A stretch of 64,000 bases of DNA from Rheinheimera sp. (lineage in GTDB: Bacteria; Pseudomonadota; Gammaproteobacteria; Enterobacterales; Alteromonadaceae), in NCBI RefSeq assembly GCF_030690345.1, contig NZ_JAUYGV010000006.1, positions 806,001-870,000 of the forward strand, read 5' to 3'. A program made the position numbers and the translations under genes. Positions 37,501 through 44,406 of this stretch are shown here, in pieces; the first letter of the stretch is position 1; the number at the start of each line of letters is the position of its first letter. The notes below the pieces were generated by a model. That model saw only the letters and a list, made by a program, of their open reading frames with translations. It was not told where the DNA came from and did no database searches.

Positions 37501-37640
37501 ACCTGGACGTCGGATAAATCCGGCAGCGCATCGAGTTTCAGCCGCTGGCTGGCCTGATAGCCAAACAACGCCAGCGCCAGGGTGCTTAACAGCACCAGCA
37601 GCGAATTTTGCACTGACCAGCGGATAATGGCTTTAATCAT
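34527..37640 (-). CDS. cusA: HME-type RND metal efflux pump (CusA/CzcA)
   Basis: 1037 residues; inner-membrane heavy-metal efflux RND pump with 12 membrane segments and two large periplasmic loops. The ATG at 37640 has AGGAG 8 bp upstream. The proton-relay region ALVDAAIVMVEHGHKKLE in membrane segment 4 and the C-terminal VGLIALSGVAAEFAVVMLLYLKRA are family landmarks. Expected substrate Cu(I)/Ag(I), by the CusB-like partner with a metal-binding domain and the Cys-rich neighbour; Co/Zn/Cd is possible. It follows cusB by 11 bp. Bases are in frame throughout. Confidence 0.92.
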   Translation of the reverse strand: MIKAIIRWSVQNSLLVLLSTLALALFGYQASQRLKLDALPDLSDVQVIIKTSYPGQTPQTIEQQVSYPLSTALLAVPKAKAVRSFSMPNDSYLYVIFEDGTDPYWARSRVLEYLQTVSLPTGAKASLGPDASGVGWIFQYALTAKNAQLSLEQLSSLQQFYLTPELQSVAGVAEVASIGGMALTYQLQLEPRLMRAYNVTLAQVISAINSHNQQQGGSIIEVAETELLVQAGDYIQSLQDLAAVPLGVRNSADYPLTLADIGTVQQVPTARRGIAELNGDGEVVGGIIVMRHGENALSTIAAVKRKLAELQNGLPDGVELVTVYDRSELIENTVSNLSQKLLEEMAVVALVCLLFLLHARSALVAVISLPLALLASILLMQLLGINANVMSLGGIAIAIGALVDAAIVMVEHGHKKLEQARADGRQLNKTEFRQTIIDACLDVGPALFFSLLVITVSFLPVFMLEAQEGRLFAPLAYTKTFAMASAAVLAITLIPVLMLYFLRGKIPSEHSNPLSRVLIALYTPLLKLCLRFPTILVLLSVLALASSLLPWQRLSSEFMPAFAEGDLLYMPTTLPGLSPATAAKLLQQTDRLIKTVPEVATVLGKSGRANTATDPAPLTMLETSIKLKPQSQWRAGVTLEDIIAQLDAAVQVPGLTNAWLPPIKTRIDMLSTGIRTPVGVRVSGPDLTTISEVAQQLEADIKQLPGSRSVFAERAEDGLYLQISPDLKQLGRYGITLTELQQYVAFAIGGAPVAQSIQGRERYDISLRFPPDYRSHPDDIRKLPLQSRDGAYLLLEQVAKVEVVNGPVMIRAENARLTSWVYIDLPAETRLGTYIAQLQQLLAEQHFPPQVSVSIGGQYEYMQRVTQRLQQLVPFTVLLIVILLYLTFRRFSDVLLVLVTLPFALSGSLWLLYLLDYQLSVAVAVGLIALSGVAAEFAVVMLLYLKRAIDDIKPQNQQQLWQAIMQGAVQRVRPKAMTVLTIIVSLLPIMLGSGAGNEVMQRIAAPMLGGMVAAPLVSMLLMPVLYFLLLRRTLPVT

Positions 37641-37651
37641 CACTCCATCTC

Positions 37652-38881
37652 CTAATGCTGATGGCTGTCAGTGCTGCCTTGCGGCAACTGGCTTAAGCTG
37701 GCCTCGGCATCCAGTAAAAACTGGCCGGATACCACTACCTGCTCGCCTTCGTGCAGGCCGGATAACACCTGCACATAACCCTGAGCGCTGCTGCCGGTTT
37801 TAATTTGCCGCACACTGAAGTTATCACCATCCTGCACCACCACCCGGCTGCTATTGCCGCTTAGCAGCACTGCGTCGCGCGGTATGGCCAGCACATCTTT
37901 AAGCGGCCCGCCATACAGCCGCACCGGTAACAGCATATTGGGTTTTAGCAGCTGCTTGCTGTTATCCATGCTAAGGCGCACCTTGCTGCTGCGGCTTTGT
38001 GCATCCAATGCCGGGTAAATGTAGTCAACCTTGGTTTCAATGGCGCTAACCTGCTGTGATGGTATGTCGACTTCGGCGCTCATGCCGTTAAACAGCCAGC
38101 TTTGCTGCGCTTCGGCTACGTCGGCCAGCAGCCAGACGCGGTTCAGGCTGGTAAGCTCCATCAGGGTATCGCCGGGTTTGATATACATGCCATCGCGTAC
38201 ATTCAGCATGGTTACCACGCCGTCCTGGTGCGCGTACACGGTGATCTGGTATTGGCTTTGCCGGCTTTGCTGCAGCTGAGTAATGTCTTTGTCGGTCAGG
38301 CCGAGCAGACGCAGCCGGGTTTCGGCACGTTTAAGCAAACTGCTGCTGCGCTCACCGTTTTGTTTGCTAACCGATAACGCCTGCAGATAATCGTCCTGGG
38401 CGACCAGTAAATCCGGCGCATAGTAACTAAACAGCTTGTCGCCGGCCTTAACGCGTTGGCCCAAACTGCGTACATACAGCTGTTCTATCCAACCTTCAGC
38501 GCGGATATGGCTGTGGTGAATGGCATCTTCCGGGTATTGCACCTGAGCAAAGGTTTCGATAAAGCGCCACAACGTGCGCGCTGCGGCCGCTTCGGTGCGG
38601 ATAGCCAATGCCTGTTGCATGGCGCCGTTTACTACTACCGCAGCGGTTGTTGGCCGGCGCTGCAGTACTAAATCCATGCCGCAGATCGGGCAGTTTCCCG
38701 CTTCATGTTGCTGAATATGCGGGTGCATCGGGCAGACATACAAGGGGTTGGCTTGCGGCAATACGCTGTGCTGCGCCGCCGGTTTATCAGCAGTTGTCAG
38801 CTGATGCTCACTGTGATCCTGAGCGGACAGGCTAAACATAGCCTGCACCACCAGCAGAGCTGGTAAATAAAACTTATGCAT
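37652..38881 (-). CDS. cusB: Efflux RND periplasmic adaptor, CusB-like, with heavy-metal-binding N-terminal domain
   Basis: 409 residues from the ATG at 38881 (AGGAAAA 4 bp upstream). An N-terminal export signal is followed by a heavy-metal-binding zinc-ribbon-like domain (YVCPMHPHIQQHE, CPICGMDL), then the adaptor's hairpin, lipoyl-like and beta-barrel domains (VRDGMYIKPGDTLMELTSLNRVWLLADVAE, VVVSGQFLLDAEASL). It links CusA to an outer-membrane channel, and the CPMHP/CxxCGM domain captures metal. Operon order is cusB-cusA; no cusC is next to them. Confidence 0.92.
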   Translation of the reverse strand: MHKFYLPALLVVQAMFSLSAQDHSEHQLTTADKPAAQHSVLPQANPLYVCPMHPHIQQHEAGNCPICGMDLVLQRRPTTAAVVVNGAMQQALAIRTEAAAARTLWRFIETFAQVQYPEDAIHHSHIRAEGWIEQLYVRSLGQRVKAGDKLFSYYAPDLLVAQDDYLQALSVSKQNGERSSSLLKRAETRLRLLGLTDKDITQLQQSRQSQYQITVYAHQDGVVTMLNVRDGMYIKPGDTLMELTSLNRVWLLADVAEAQQSWLFNGMSAEVDIPSQQVSAIETKVDYIYPALDAQSRSSKVRLSMDNSKQLLKPNMLLPVRLYGGPLKDVLAIPRDAVLLSGNSSRVVVQDGDNFSVRQIKTGSSAQGYVQVLSGLHEGEQVVVSGQFLLDAEASLSQLPQGSTDSHQH

Positions 38882-38943
38882 ATAATTTTCCTGAAACAAA
38901 ACCTGGTAGCGTGCTAAAGCACGGCATTAACGGTAGCGCGGTT

Positions 38944-39372
38944 TCAGGCGTTTATCGGTGGTGGCGGATCTTCGGCAAATAACCACTGCGGCAGGCGCAC
39001 GGTTTGCTGTGCAACAGCGTTATCGGGACGGATATAGCGGAATAATTCAGTGGCCAGCAGGGCGCCGCTGGTGGCGCAATGCTTGGCACAGCAATCGCCT
39101 TTACATTGGTGTTGAGGTTGGTCGCAGCAGTCGTGTTCATTGTCTGCAACGGCAGCTTTTTTTTCGCTGTGGCATGGCATCTCTGTATCCGCATCAGCTG
39201 TTTGTTGCTGCGTTATGTCTTTGCTTGCTGCTTCATTGCTCTGCACTTGATTGTTCAGTGCTTTATGGCTGAGGGCATCGGCCAGGGTGTAAGCATGCGC
39301 AGCTTGCACCGATCCGGTCAGGCCGGATAGTGCCAACGTAAGCAATAGCAAATAACTGAATACAGTGCGCAT
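38944..39372 (-). CDS. Cys/His-rich exported protein upstream of cusBA
   Basis: 142 residues with a signal peptide (MRTVFSYLLLLTLALSGLTG, cleaved near AQA/AHA). The mature middle carries PCH, HDCCDQPQHQCKGDCCAKHC: seven Cys plus several His, a likely metal-binding cluster. A Pro-rich C-terminus follows. It is the first of three genes reading Cys-rich, cusB, cusA, 62 bp before cusB, so a periplasmic metal buffer or sensor is plausible. No family recognised. The start is uncertain because no strong ribosome site was seen. Confidence 0.75.
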   Translation of the reverse strand: MRTVFSYLLLLTLALSGLTGSVQAAHAYTLADALSHKALNNQVQSNEAASKDITQQQTADADTEMPCHSEKKAAVADNEHDCCDQPQHQCKGDCCAKHCATSGALLATELFRYIRPDNAVAQQTVRLPQWLFAEDPPPPINA

Positions 39373-39391
39373 GGCGCTAATCATAGGCGTT

Positions 39392-40024
39392 TTAACTTGC
39401 CGGGTCCAGCACGCCGTTAATGCTGGCATTTTTACGAAACCAGCCGGCAATGCTATAGCGGGTATCTATGGCCGGCAGCACCTGATGCGGGAAGCGCTCG
39501 CTTTCAAATAACACCAGGCTGCCGGCGGTGGGCAGAAACTTATTAATTAAATTGTCGTGTTCATCATACAGCGCCAGCTCGCCACCGGCGCTTACGCTGT
39601 TTAAATAGCTGACGGTGGTGAGTACGCGGTTAGAGCGGCCGCTAAAGGCATCGAGGTGTTTTTGGTAATAGTCACCCCGGTTATAGCGGGCAAAATGGCA
39701 TTCAAAGTCGAACAAACCGAGAAAACAGCGGCGGTTAAATACCAACTGCAGCTGCGCCATCAGTGCCAGGTACTGTTGCTGGGCCGCGCTTTGGCCATCA
39801 AACCACTGCGTAGCATCACGGCGGATTTGCTGGTTTAACTGATGATCGCCAAGGCGGCCAATACCGGCCAGCGTCAGTTGTGCTTCATGTTGCGCTTCGT
39901 GCAGCAGGGCCGCATTGAGCTCGCTGCTAAGAAAGTTTGGCAGCCACACCCAGCCATGCTGATAAAAGGCGGCAATAATGGCATCGAAATTCAGCGCGTC
40001 GCTGGCTAACACAGAACCGGACAT
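39392..40024 (-). CDS. 2OG-Fe(II) oxygenase (prolyl hydroxylase-like)
   Basis: 210 residues with the double-stranded beta-helix core of the 2OG oxygenase family: H-x-D in HLDAFSG, the segment NRVLTTVSYLN, the second His in FPHQVLP, and Arg in DTRYSIAGWF for 2-oxoglutarate. The iron triad is complete. Substrate unknown; such proteins hydroxylate proline-like residues, for example on ribosomal or EF-Tu proteins. It lies 19 bp upstream of the Cys-rich gene on the same strand, so co-transcription is possible. Confidence 0.88.
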   Translation of the reverse strand: MSGSVLASDALNFDAIIAAFYQHGWVWLPNFLSSELNAALLHEAQHEAQLTLAGIGRLGDHQLNQQIRRDATQWFDGQSAAQQQYLALMAQLQLVFNRRCFLGLFDFECHFARYNRGDYYQKHLDAFSGRSNRVLTTVSYLNSVSAGGELALYDEHDNLINKFLPTAGSLVLFESERFPHQVLPAIDTRYSIAGWFRKNASINGVLDPAS

Positions 40025-40129
40025 GGCAAGACTCGGTAAAAAAGTTATGGCTATTGTCGCTGAAAAGCTTACGCAGCCAAAGCGGATTTTGATAGGCTGG
40101 CAGCACCCCGCTTAACCTTGCAGATAATA

Positions 40130-40753
40130 ATGTCCGACAGTATCTATTTTTATGAGCCGGCCAAAGGCCATGGCCTGCCGCACGACCCTTTTAATGCCCT
40201 GGTGGCGCCGCGACCAATTGGCTGGATTTCCTCACAGGATAGCGAAGGCCGGCTGAACCTGGCGCCGTACAGTTTTTTTAATGCCTTTAATTACACGCCG
40301 CCGATTATTGGCTTTGCCAGCACCAGCTACAAAGACACGGTGCGCAATATTGAACAAACCGGCGAGTTTTGCTGGAACCTGGTGACTAAACCGTTAGCGC
40401 AAGCGATGAACCAGACCAGTGCTGCTGTGGCGCCGGAAGTAGATGAGTTTGCTCTGGCCGGTTTAACTGCCAAAGCTTCCAGCCTTATTAAGGTGCCGCA
40501 TGTGGCCGAAAGTCCGGTAACCTTTGAATGCAAGCTAAGCCAGATATTACAGTTAACTGCGGCTGACGGCAGTAAGATCACCACCTGGATGGTGTTTGGC
40601 GAAGTAGTAGGGGTGCATATTGCACGGCATTTGCTGGTAGACGGCATTTATGACACGGCGGCAGCACAGCCGGTACTGCGCGGCGGTGGCCCGGGCGATT
40701 ACTTTGTGGCAGACGCTGCAACGCGGTTTCAAATGCACCGGCCGAAGGTTTGA
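40130..40753 (+). CDS. Flavin reductase-like protein
   Basis: 207 residues from the ATG at 40130 (in-frame TTG at 40118 lies before it). FMN-binding split-barrel with NALVAPRPIGWISSQDSEG and LNLAPYSFFNAFN, then GFASTSYKDTVRNIE. These proteins reduce FMN with NAD(P)H or bind FMN; the partner is unknown. Divergent from the oxygenase gene and the last gene before a structured intergenic segment. Confidence 0.85.
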   Translation: MSDSIYFYEPAKGHGLPHDPFNALVAPRPIGWISSQDSEGRLNLAPYSFFNAFNYTPPIIGFASTSYKDTVRNIEQTGEFCWNLVTKPLAQAMNQTSAAVAPEVDEFALAGLTAKASSLIKVPHVAESPVTFECKLSQILQLTAADGSKITTWMVFGEVVGVHIARHLLVDGIYDTAAAQPVLRGGGPGDYFVADAATRFQMHRPKV

Positions 40754-40986
40754 TATACATAGGTTTAAATCCTGGCACCTGAGTGAGAATCGGCTTGCCC
40801 TAAGCCAACCGTTGAAGGCATGGATGCTGACAAATTCGCCGGGAGCGAATTTGAACAGCTATGCTGGTCCGCAGGATGAACTTCATGGATGAAGTTCATA
40901 GTCGAGCCCCCAGGGATGGGTTCACGGCGCGTTGGCGTGGGCAAACCGGTTCGTTAGCTAACCGGCACAATCTGTGTGGTGAAATA
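40754..40986. repeat. Structured intergenic element (possible repeat family)
   Basis: 233 bp without a gene. It contains three inverted repeats: AAATTCGC/GCGAATTT (40832-40839 and 40845-40852), the near-perfect TGAACTTCAT-GG-ATGAAGTTCA (40877-40899, 10-bp stem), and CCGGTT/AACCGG (40946-40951 and 40960-40965) around the palindrome GTTAGCTAAC. The segment CAGGGATGGGTTCACGGCG (40911-40929) looks like an element repeated across Alteromonadales-type genomes. A single copy is seen here, so the repeat status is inference. Confidence 0.5.
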
Positions 40987-41865
40987 TCAGAACTGGTAGC
41001 TATTGGCTTTAGCCAGTAAATCTTTCGCCTTAATTTTCCCCGTCATGCACTGGTTAATATCGGCTTTTCTAACCACCCAGTAGTAACGGCCTTCGTTACC
41101 GCGGTTGTTCACCTGCAGCGTAACATATTCGTTATCCGGCATATCGCGCAGGCTGGCGCCGTAGTCACATAGCACTTGGCTGAATTTCTCGCCGACCGTT
41201 TTCACCATGGCTGCTGTTTGCTGCTGCTGCTCAGCTAATTGCTTAGCCCGCTGCTCTTCCAGTTGTTTGCGGCTCAGGCCGGCTTCTTTGGCTACTTCGG
41301 CCAGCTTTTCCTGCAACAGCTTGGTTTTCTGCTGTAACATCTGCAGCTCCTGCTGTTGCTCTTTATCCAGTGTTGTCAGGCTTTTATTAAATTCGATATC
41401 ACGTTTTTCCCGCTCGGTATCACGCAGCTCACGCTCTATTACGCGTTGCTTTTCTGCAATGCGGTAGCTTTGCCGGTGTTGGTCGTGCATTTGCTCAGCC
41501 ATTTCCTCCGCCGCTTCTGTTATTTGTTCAATATCACTGCTATCAAATTCAAACTCATATTCGCCACCCGGTAGTGGTGGTAATGGCGCTGCCGGTGCCG
41601 CCGGCATGGCGATATTTCTGAACTGAAACCTATGTCTGCTGCCGCTGCTGGCCTGAAATAATATGCCCTGGCCGCTTAAATAACTGTACTGCAGTGATGA
41701 CAATCTGGCCTGCTCACTGTCTTTAAACGCGGTGTGCAAAATGGTCTGCAGGATGTCGGCATTTTTCTTCAAATTTGGGCTGACTTCCGCCGCAAGCAGC
41801 GGGCTATGACCGATAACAGCAGCACAAGCTGCAACAAGTAATGAGGTACGACGTAATGCAATCAT
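40987..41865 (-). CDS. Periplasmic coiled-coil hypothetical protein of a sigma-factor operon
   Basis: 292 residues: signal peptide (about 1-26, ending LAA), a short domain with FRNIAMPAAPAAPLPPLPGGEYEFEFDSS, then a long charged coiled coil of about 100 residues rich in Gln/Glu/Lys (about 120-235), then a globular C-terminal domain (FSQVLCDYGASLRDMPDNEYVTLQVNNRG) with two Cys. Overlaps the anti-sigma gene by 4 bp, so it is coupled to the sigma/anti-sigma pair. Possibly the periplasmic sensor or the regulated effector of that system; no family recognised. Confidence 0.75.
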   Translation of the reverse strand: MIALRRTSLLVAACAAVIGHSPLLAAEVSPNLKKNADILQTILHTAFKDSEQARLSSLQYSYLSGQGILFQASSGSRHRFQFRNIAMPAAPAAPLPPLPGGEYEFEFDSSDIEQITEAAEEMAEQMHDQHRQSYRIAEKQRVIERELRDTEREKRDIEFNKSLTTLDKEQQQELQMLQQKTKLLQEKLAEVAKEAGLSRKQLEEQRAKQLAEQQQQTAAMVKTVGEKFSQVLCDYGASLRDMPDNEYVTLQVNNRGNEGRYYWVVRKADINQCMTGKIKAKDLLAKANSYQF

Positions 41866-42509
41866 GGTTTTACCACTCCGCTGTCAGTTGGGGTTAAGTA
41901 GTAGCTGTCGGCAGGACGGTAACCGGCCTGCATCGGTTGATAGTTTTCCTGCCAGTATTGCCAGTCGGACTGACGTTGCTGGTTCAGGTATTCCACCAGT
42001 TGCAGCATATCGCTGCGCTGGTCGCGTTTTAGCTCGTCCTGTAAGTAGTCTTTTAACAATACCAACTGCGAGCTGGTGTTTTGTTGCTGAAAATCCAGTT
42101 GCTGCGCCAACCATTGTTGCTGCTGGTGCTGATAGGCTGTCAGTGCTGTGCTGACGGCTGCTTCCACTTCAGCCTTAGGGTTGTGCCAGCTTAGTGTCAG
42201 GCTGCCATCCTGCAGGCGTAGTTGCGCCGGCGACAAGCTTACCAGCATAGCGGCGCACGATAACGCCAGGCTGACTTGCGGCCACCAGCTGCGTTTCGGT
42301 GCCGGCCGTTGCCATTGACTGGCAAACAGGGCGCTACTGTCCACCGTAGGGATGGCAGCAAACTGCGGTATAGTGGCATCAGCTTGCAGTGCCAGGGCAT
42401 TTTGCAGCCGGCCATACCACAGTGGGTCATGCTGCAGCTGGCTGGCACAGTGCTCAGCGCTGATCTTACCCTCAAGCCAGTGTTCAAAAATTTGCTGATT
42501 GTTCGACAT
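41862..42509 (-). CDS. Putative anti-sigma factor
   Basis: 215 residues from the ATG at 42509 (GGAGG 6 bp upstream). Cytoplasmic N-terminal domain (NNQQIFEHWLEGKISAEHCASQ), one membrane segment (SLALSCAAMLVSLSP, about 90-104), then a Gln-rich periplasmic domain of about 110 residues. The start lies inside the end of the sigma factor gene (26-bp overlap), the standard arrangement of a membrane anti-sigma factor. No zinc-binding HxxxCxxC motif is present. Confidence 0.78.
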   Translation of the reverse strand: MSNNQQIFEHWLEGKISAEHCASQLQHDPLWYGRLQNALALQADATIPQFAAIPTVDSSALFASQWQRPAPKRSWWPQVSLALSCAAMLVSLSPAQLRLQDGSLTLSWHNPKAEVEAAVSTALTAYQHQQQQWLAQQLDFQQQNTSSQLVLLKDYLQDELKRDQRSDMLQLVEYLNQQRQSDWQYWQENYQPMQAGYRPADSYYLTPTDSGVVKP

Positions 42510-43044
42510 GGTCGTCCTCCAACTGCAGGCGTAATTTATCCAATGCGGCATAAAAGCGTGATTTAACGGTGTTACCGGAAATTGCCAATTGGCCGGCAAT
42601 CTCGTCAAAGGTAAATTGCTGATAGAACTTCAGTTCCATCACCAGCCGTTGCTCAGGCGGTAAGGTAAGTAACTGCTTACGTACCTGTTGCTGCTGCCGG
42701 TTGTTGGCCAGTTGTTGGCTCAGTTCCGGCGCGTCGTCCGGCAGTTCTGCCAAAGCGTCGTCATTGTCGCTGTACTTACGTTTACGCAGCATGTCCATGG
42801 CACGGTAATTGGCGATGCCAAATAACCAGCTTTTAAAACTGCTGTCGCCGCGGTACTGCCCCAGGTTACGGCACAGCACCATCAGTACGTCCTGCAACAG
42901 GTCGTTAGCGTCTTCTTTTGAGCCCAGCAGGCGCAGGCCAAAGTAAAACAGCGCGCTCTGATGGCGGTTTACCAGTTGCTGCCAGGCGTGTTGGTCGCCA
43001 TTTAACGCTTTGGCAATTAAGCTCTCGTCACTGCGTTTAAACAC
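42484..43044 (-). CDS. ECF-type sigma-70 factor
   Basis: 186 residues with sigma region 2 (ALFYFGLRLLGSKEDANDLLQDVLMVLCRNL, FKSWLFGIANYRAMDMLRKRK) and region 4 (LLTLPPEQRLVMELKFYQQFTFDEIAGQLAISGNTVKSRFYAALDKLR). It should direct RNA polymerase to promoters for its own and target genes on release by the membrane anti-sigma protein encoded next. The operon sigma - anti-sigma - coiled coil is clear from the overlaps. The signal is unknown. Confidence 0.93.
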   Translation of the reverse strand: MFKRSDESLIAKALNGDQHAWQQLVNRHQSALFYFGLRLLGSKEDANDLLQDVLMVLCRNLGQYRGDSSFKSWLFGIANYRAMDMLRKRKYSDNDDALAELPDDAPELSQQLANNRQQQQVRKQLLTLPPEQRLVMELKFYQQFTFDEIAGQLAISGNTVKSRFYAALDKLRLQLEDDHVEQSANF

Positions 43045-43181
43045 GATATTGTTATTCTCTGCTGGTTTTGTTTATAAGTCGGACCTACCGCAAATTTAGT
43101 TTGCTGCAGGCAAAGTATTTTTGCATTTTTTTGAGCTGGCCGGCGTTATCCATCGTAAGTTTGTTTAATTAAGGAGGCGTT

Positions 43182-43766
43182 ATGCAAAAATTAGCGTTAA
43201 TGGCCATTGCGGCTTTGTTGTCGGGCTGCAGTCAGTCGGTGTCGGAATACAGTAATGAGACCCCGGTGTTAAAGCTGGATCAGTTTTTTCAGGGTGAAAG
43301 CCGTGCCTGGGGCGTGTTGCATGATTGGCAGGGCAAACAAAGCGTACGCTTTACGGCCGAACTGTGCGGTAGCTGGCAGGGCAATAACGGCGACTTGTAC
43401 GAGCTGTTTTATTTTAGTGACGGCCGCATTGAGCAGCGCCACTGGCAACTGCAGCAAAATGCCGATGGCAGCATCAGCGGCAGCGCCGGCGATGTAGTGG
43501 GTGAAGCCAGCGGGCAGTTGGCAGGGAACACGCTGTATTGGGAGTATACGCTGCGCATTCCGTATGATGGCGATACGCTGGATGTAAAAGTAAAAGATTG
43601 GCTGTACTTAATTGATAATGAAAACCTGCTTAACCGCACCACTTTACACAAATTTGGTTTAACGGTGGGCGAGCTGACGTTGTCTATTCAGCAGCAAAAT
43701 AAAAACGCCGGCTGTGCGGCGTTACAACAAAAGATTCAGAAGTTGCTGCCGGACGCCGGTAATTGA
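43182..43766 (+). CDS. Lipoprotein, DUF3833 family
   Basis: 194 residues with a lipoprotein signal and lipobox LSGC, then the DUF3833 core (LDQFFQGESRAWGVLHDWQGKQSVRFTAEL, GDLYELFYFSDGRIEQRHWQL). Outer-membrane anchored, beta-rich, function unknown. AAGGAGG lies 6 bp before the ATG, a strong ribosome site. Divergent from the sigma-factor operon. Confidence 0.88.
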   Translation: MQKLALMAIAALLSGCSQSVSEYSNETPVLKLDQFFQGESRAWGVLHDWQGKQSVRFTAELCGSWQGNNGDLYELFYFSDGRIEQRHWQLQQNADGSISGSAGDVVGEASGQLAGNTLYWEYTLRIPYDGDTLDVKVKDWLYLIDNENLLNRTTLHKFGLTVGELTLSIQQQNKNAGCAALQQKIQKLLPDAGN

Positions 43767-43795
43767 CAGCGCCGGCCGGCATTAATACCGCAGCG

Positions 43796-44389
43796 CTAAG
43801 ACTGCGGTACCGTTTGACGGGTAGGATATTGCTGGAAAATCAGCCCAACCACATTGGCGATAGCTTGCTTGGGCTGCTCTAAGTCTTTTCTTTTCAAGGT
43901 GCCTTCAGACACGCCTTCCCAAATCAGTTGCTTCTTCGCTGCATCTACTACATCAATATTTACTGTGCCCACTTTATAATGCACGGTGTCAACGTCGTTA
44001 GTGTAGATAGGGAAGCCGGCATAGATGCCACGGCGGTAATGATAATAACCATAGTGGAAACTGGCTGATGGCATAGAGCGCACGTCGGTGCGGCTTTCTA
44101 CGTTAGAATTAAAGTTAATCAGCAAATCGGCGTTGCTTTCAGCAAACTGATAACCCAGGGCGGTCATTTCTGCGCTGATAGCATCTTTAAAATGCTGGGT
44201 AACCAAAGTAGCGTAACCGGCTTTGTCGGTGGCCGGCTCCGGCATAAAACCAAAGGTTTTGTAGCTGCTGAAGTTAGTGTTTGCTGCAGCATCGCTGCGT
44301 ACTTTTGGCCCGGTAGCGCAGCCGGCAATCACCAGGCTGGTAATTACGGTGCAAGCGATAATAAGACGTTTCAGGGTTTGGCTTAGCAT
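43796..44389 (-). CDS. Lipoprotein, DUF4136 family
   Basis: 197 residues with a lipoprotein signal and lipobox AGC, then the DUF4136 pattern (SSYKTFGFMPEP, LVTQHFKDAISAEMTALGYQFAESNADLLINF, DVVDAAKKQLIWEGVSEG). Function unknown. Convergent with the DUF3833 gene, 29 bp apart; upstream of the HD-GYP gene on the same strand (17 bp gap). Confidence 0.9.
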   Translation of the reverse strand: MLSQTLKRLIIACTVITSLVIAGCATGPKVRSDAAANTNFSSYKTFGFMPEPATDKAGYATLVTQHFKDAISAEMTALGYQFAESNADLLINFNSNVESRTDVRSMPSASFHYGYYHYRRGIYAGFPIYTNDVDTVHYKVGTVNIDVVDAAKKQLIWEGVSEGTLKRKDLEQPKQAIANVVGLIFQQYPTRQTVPQS

Positions 44390-44406
44390 ATATATATTCC
44401 TATGGC

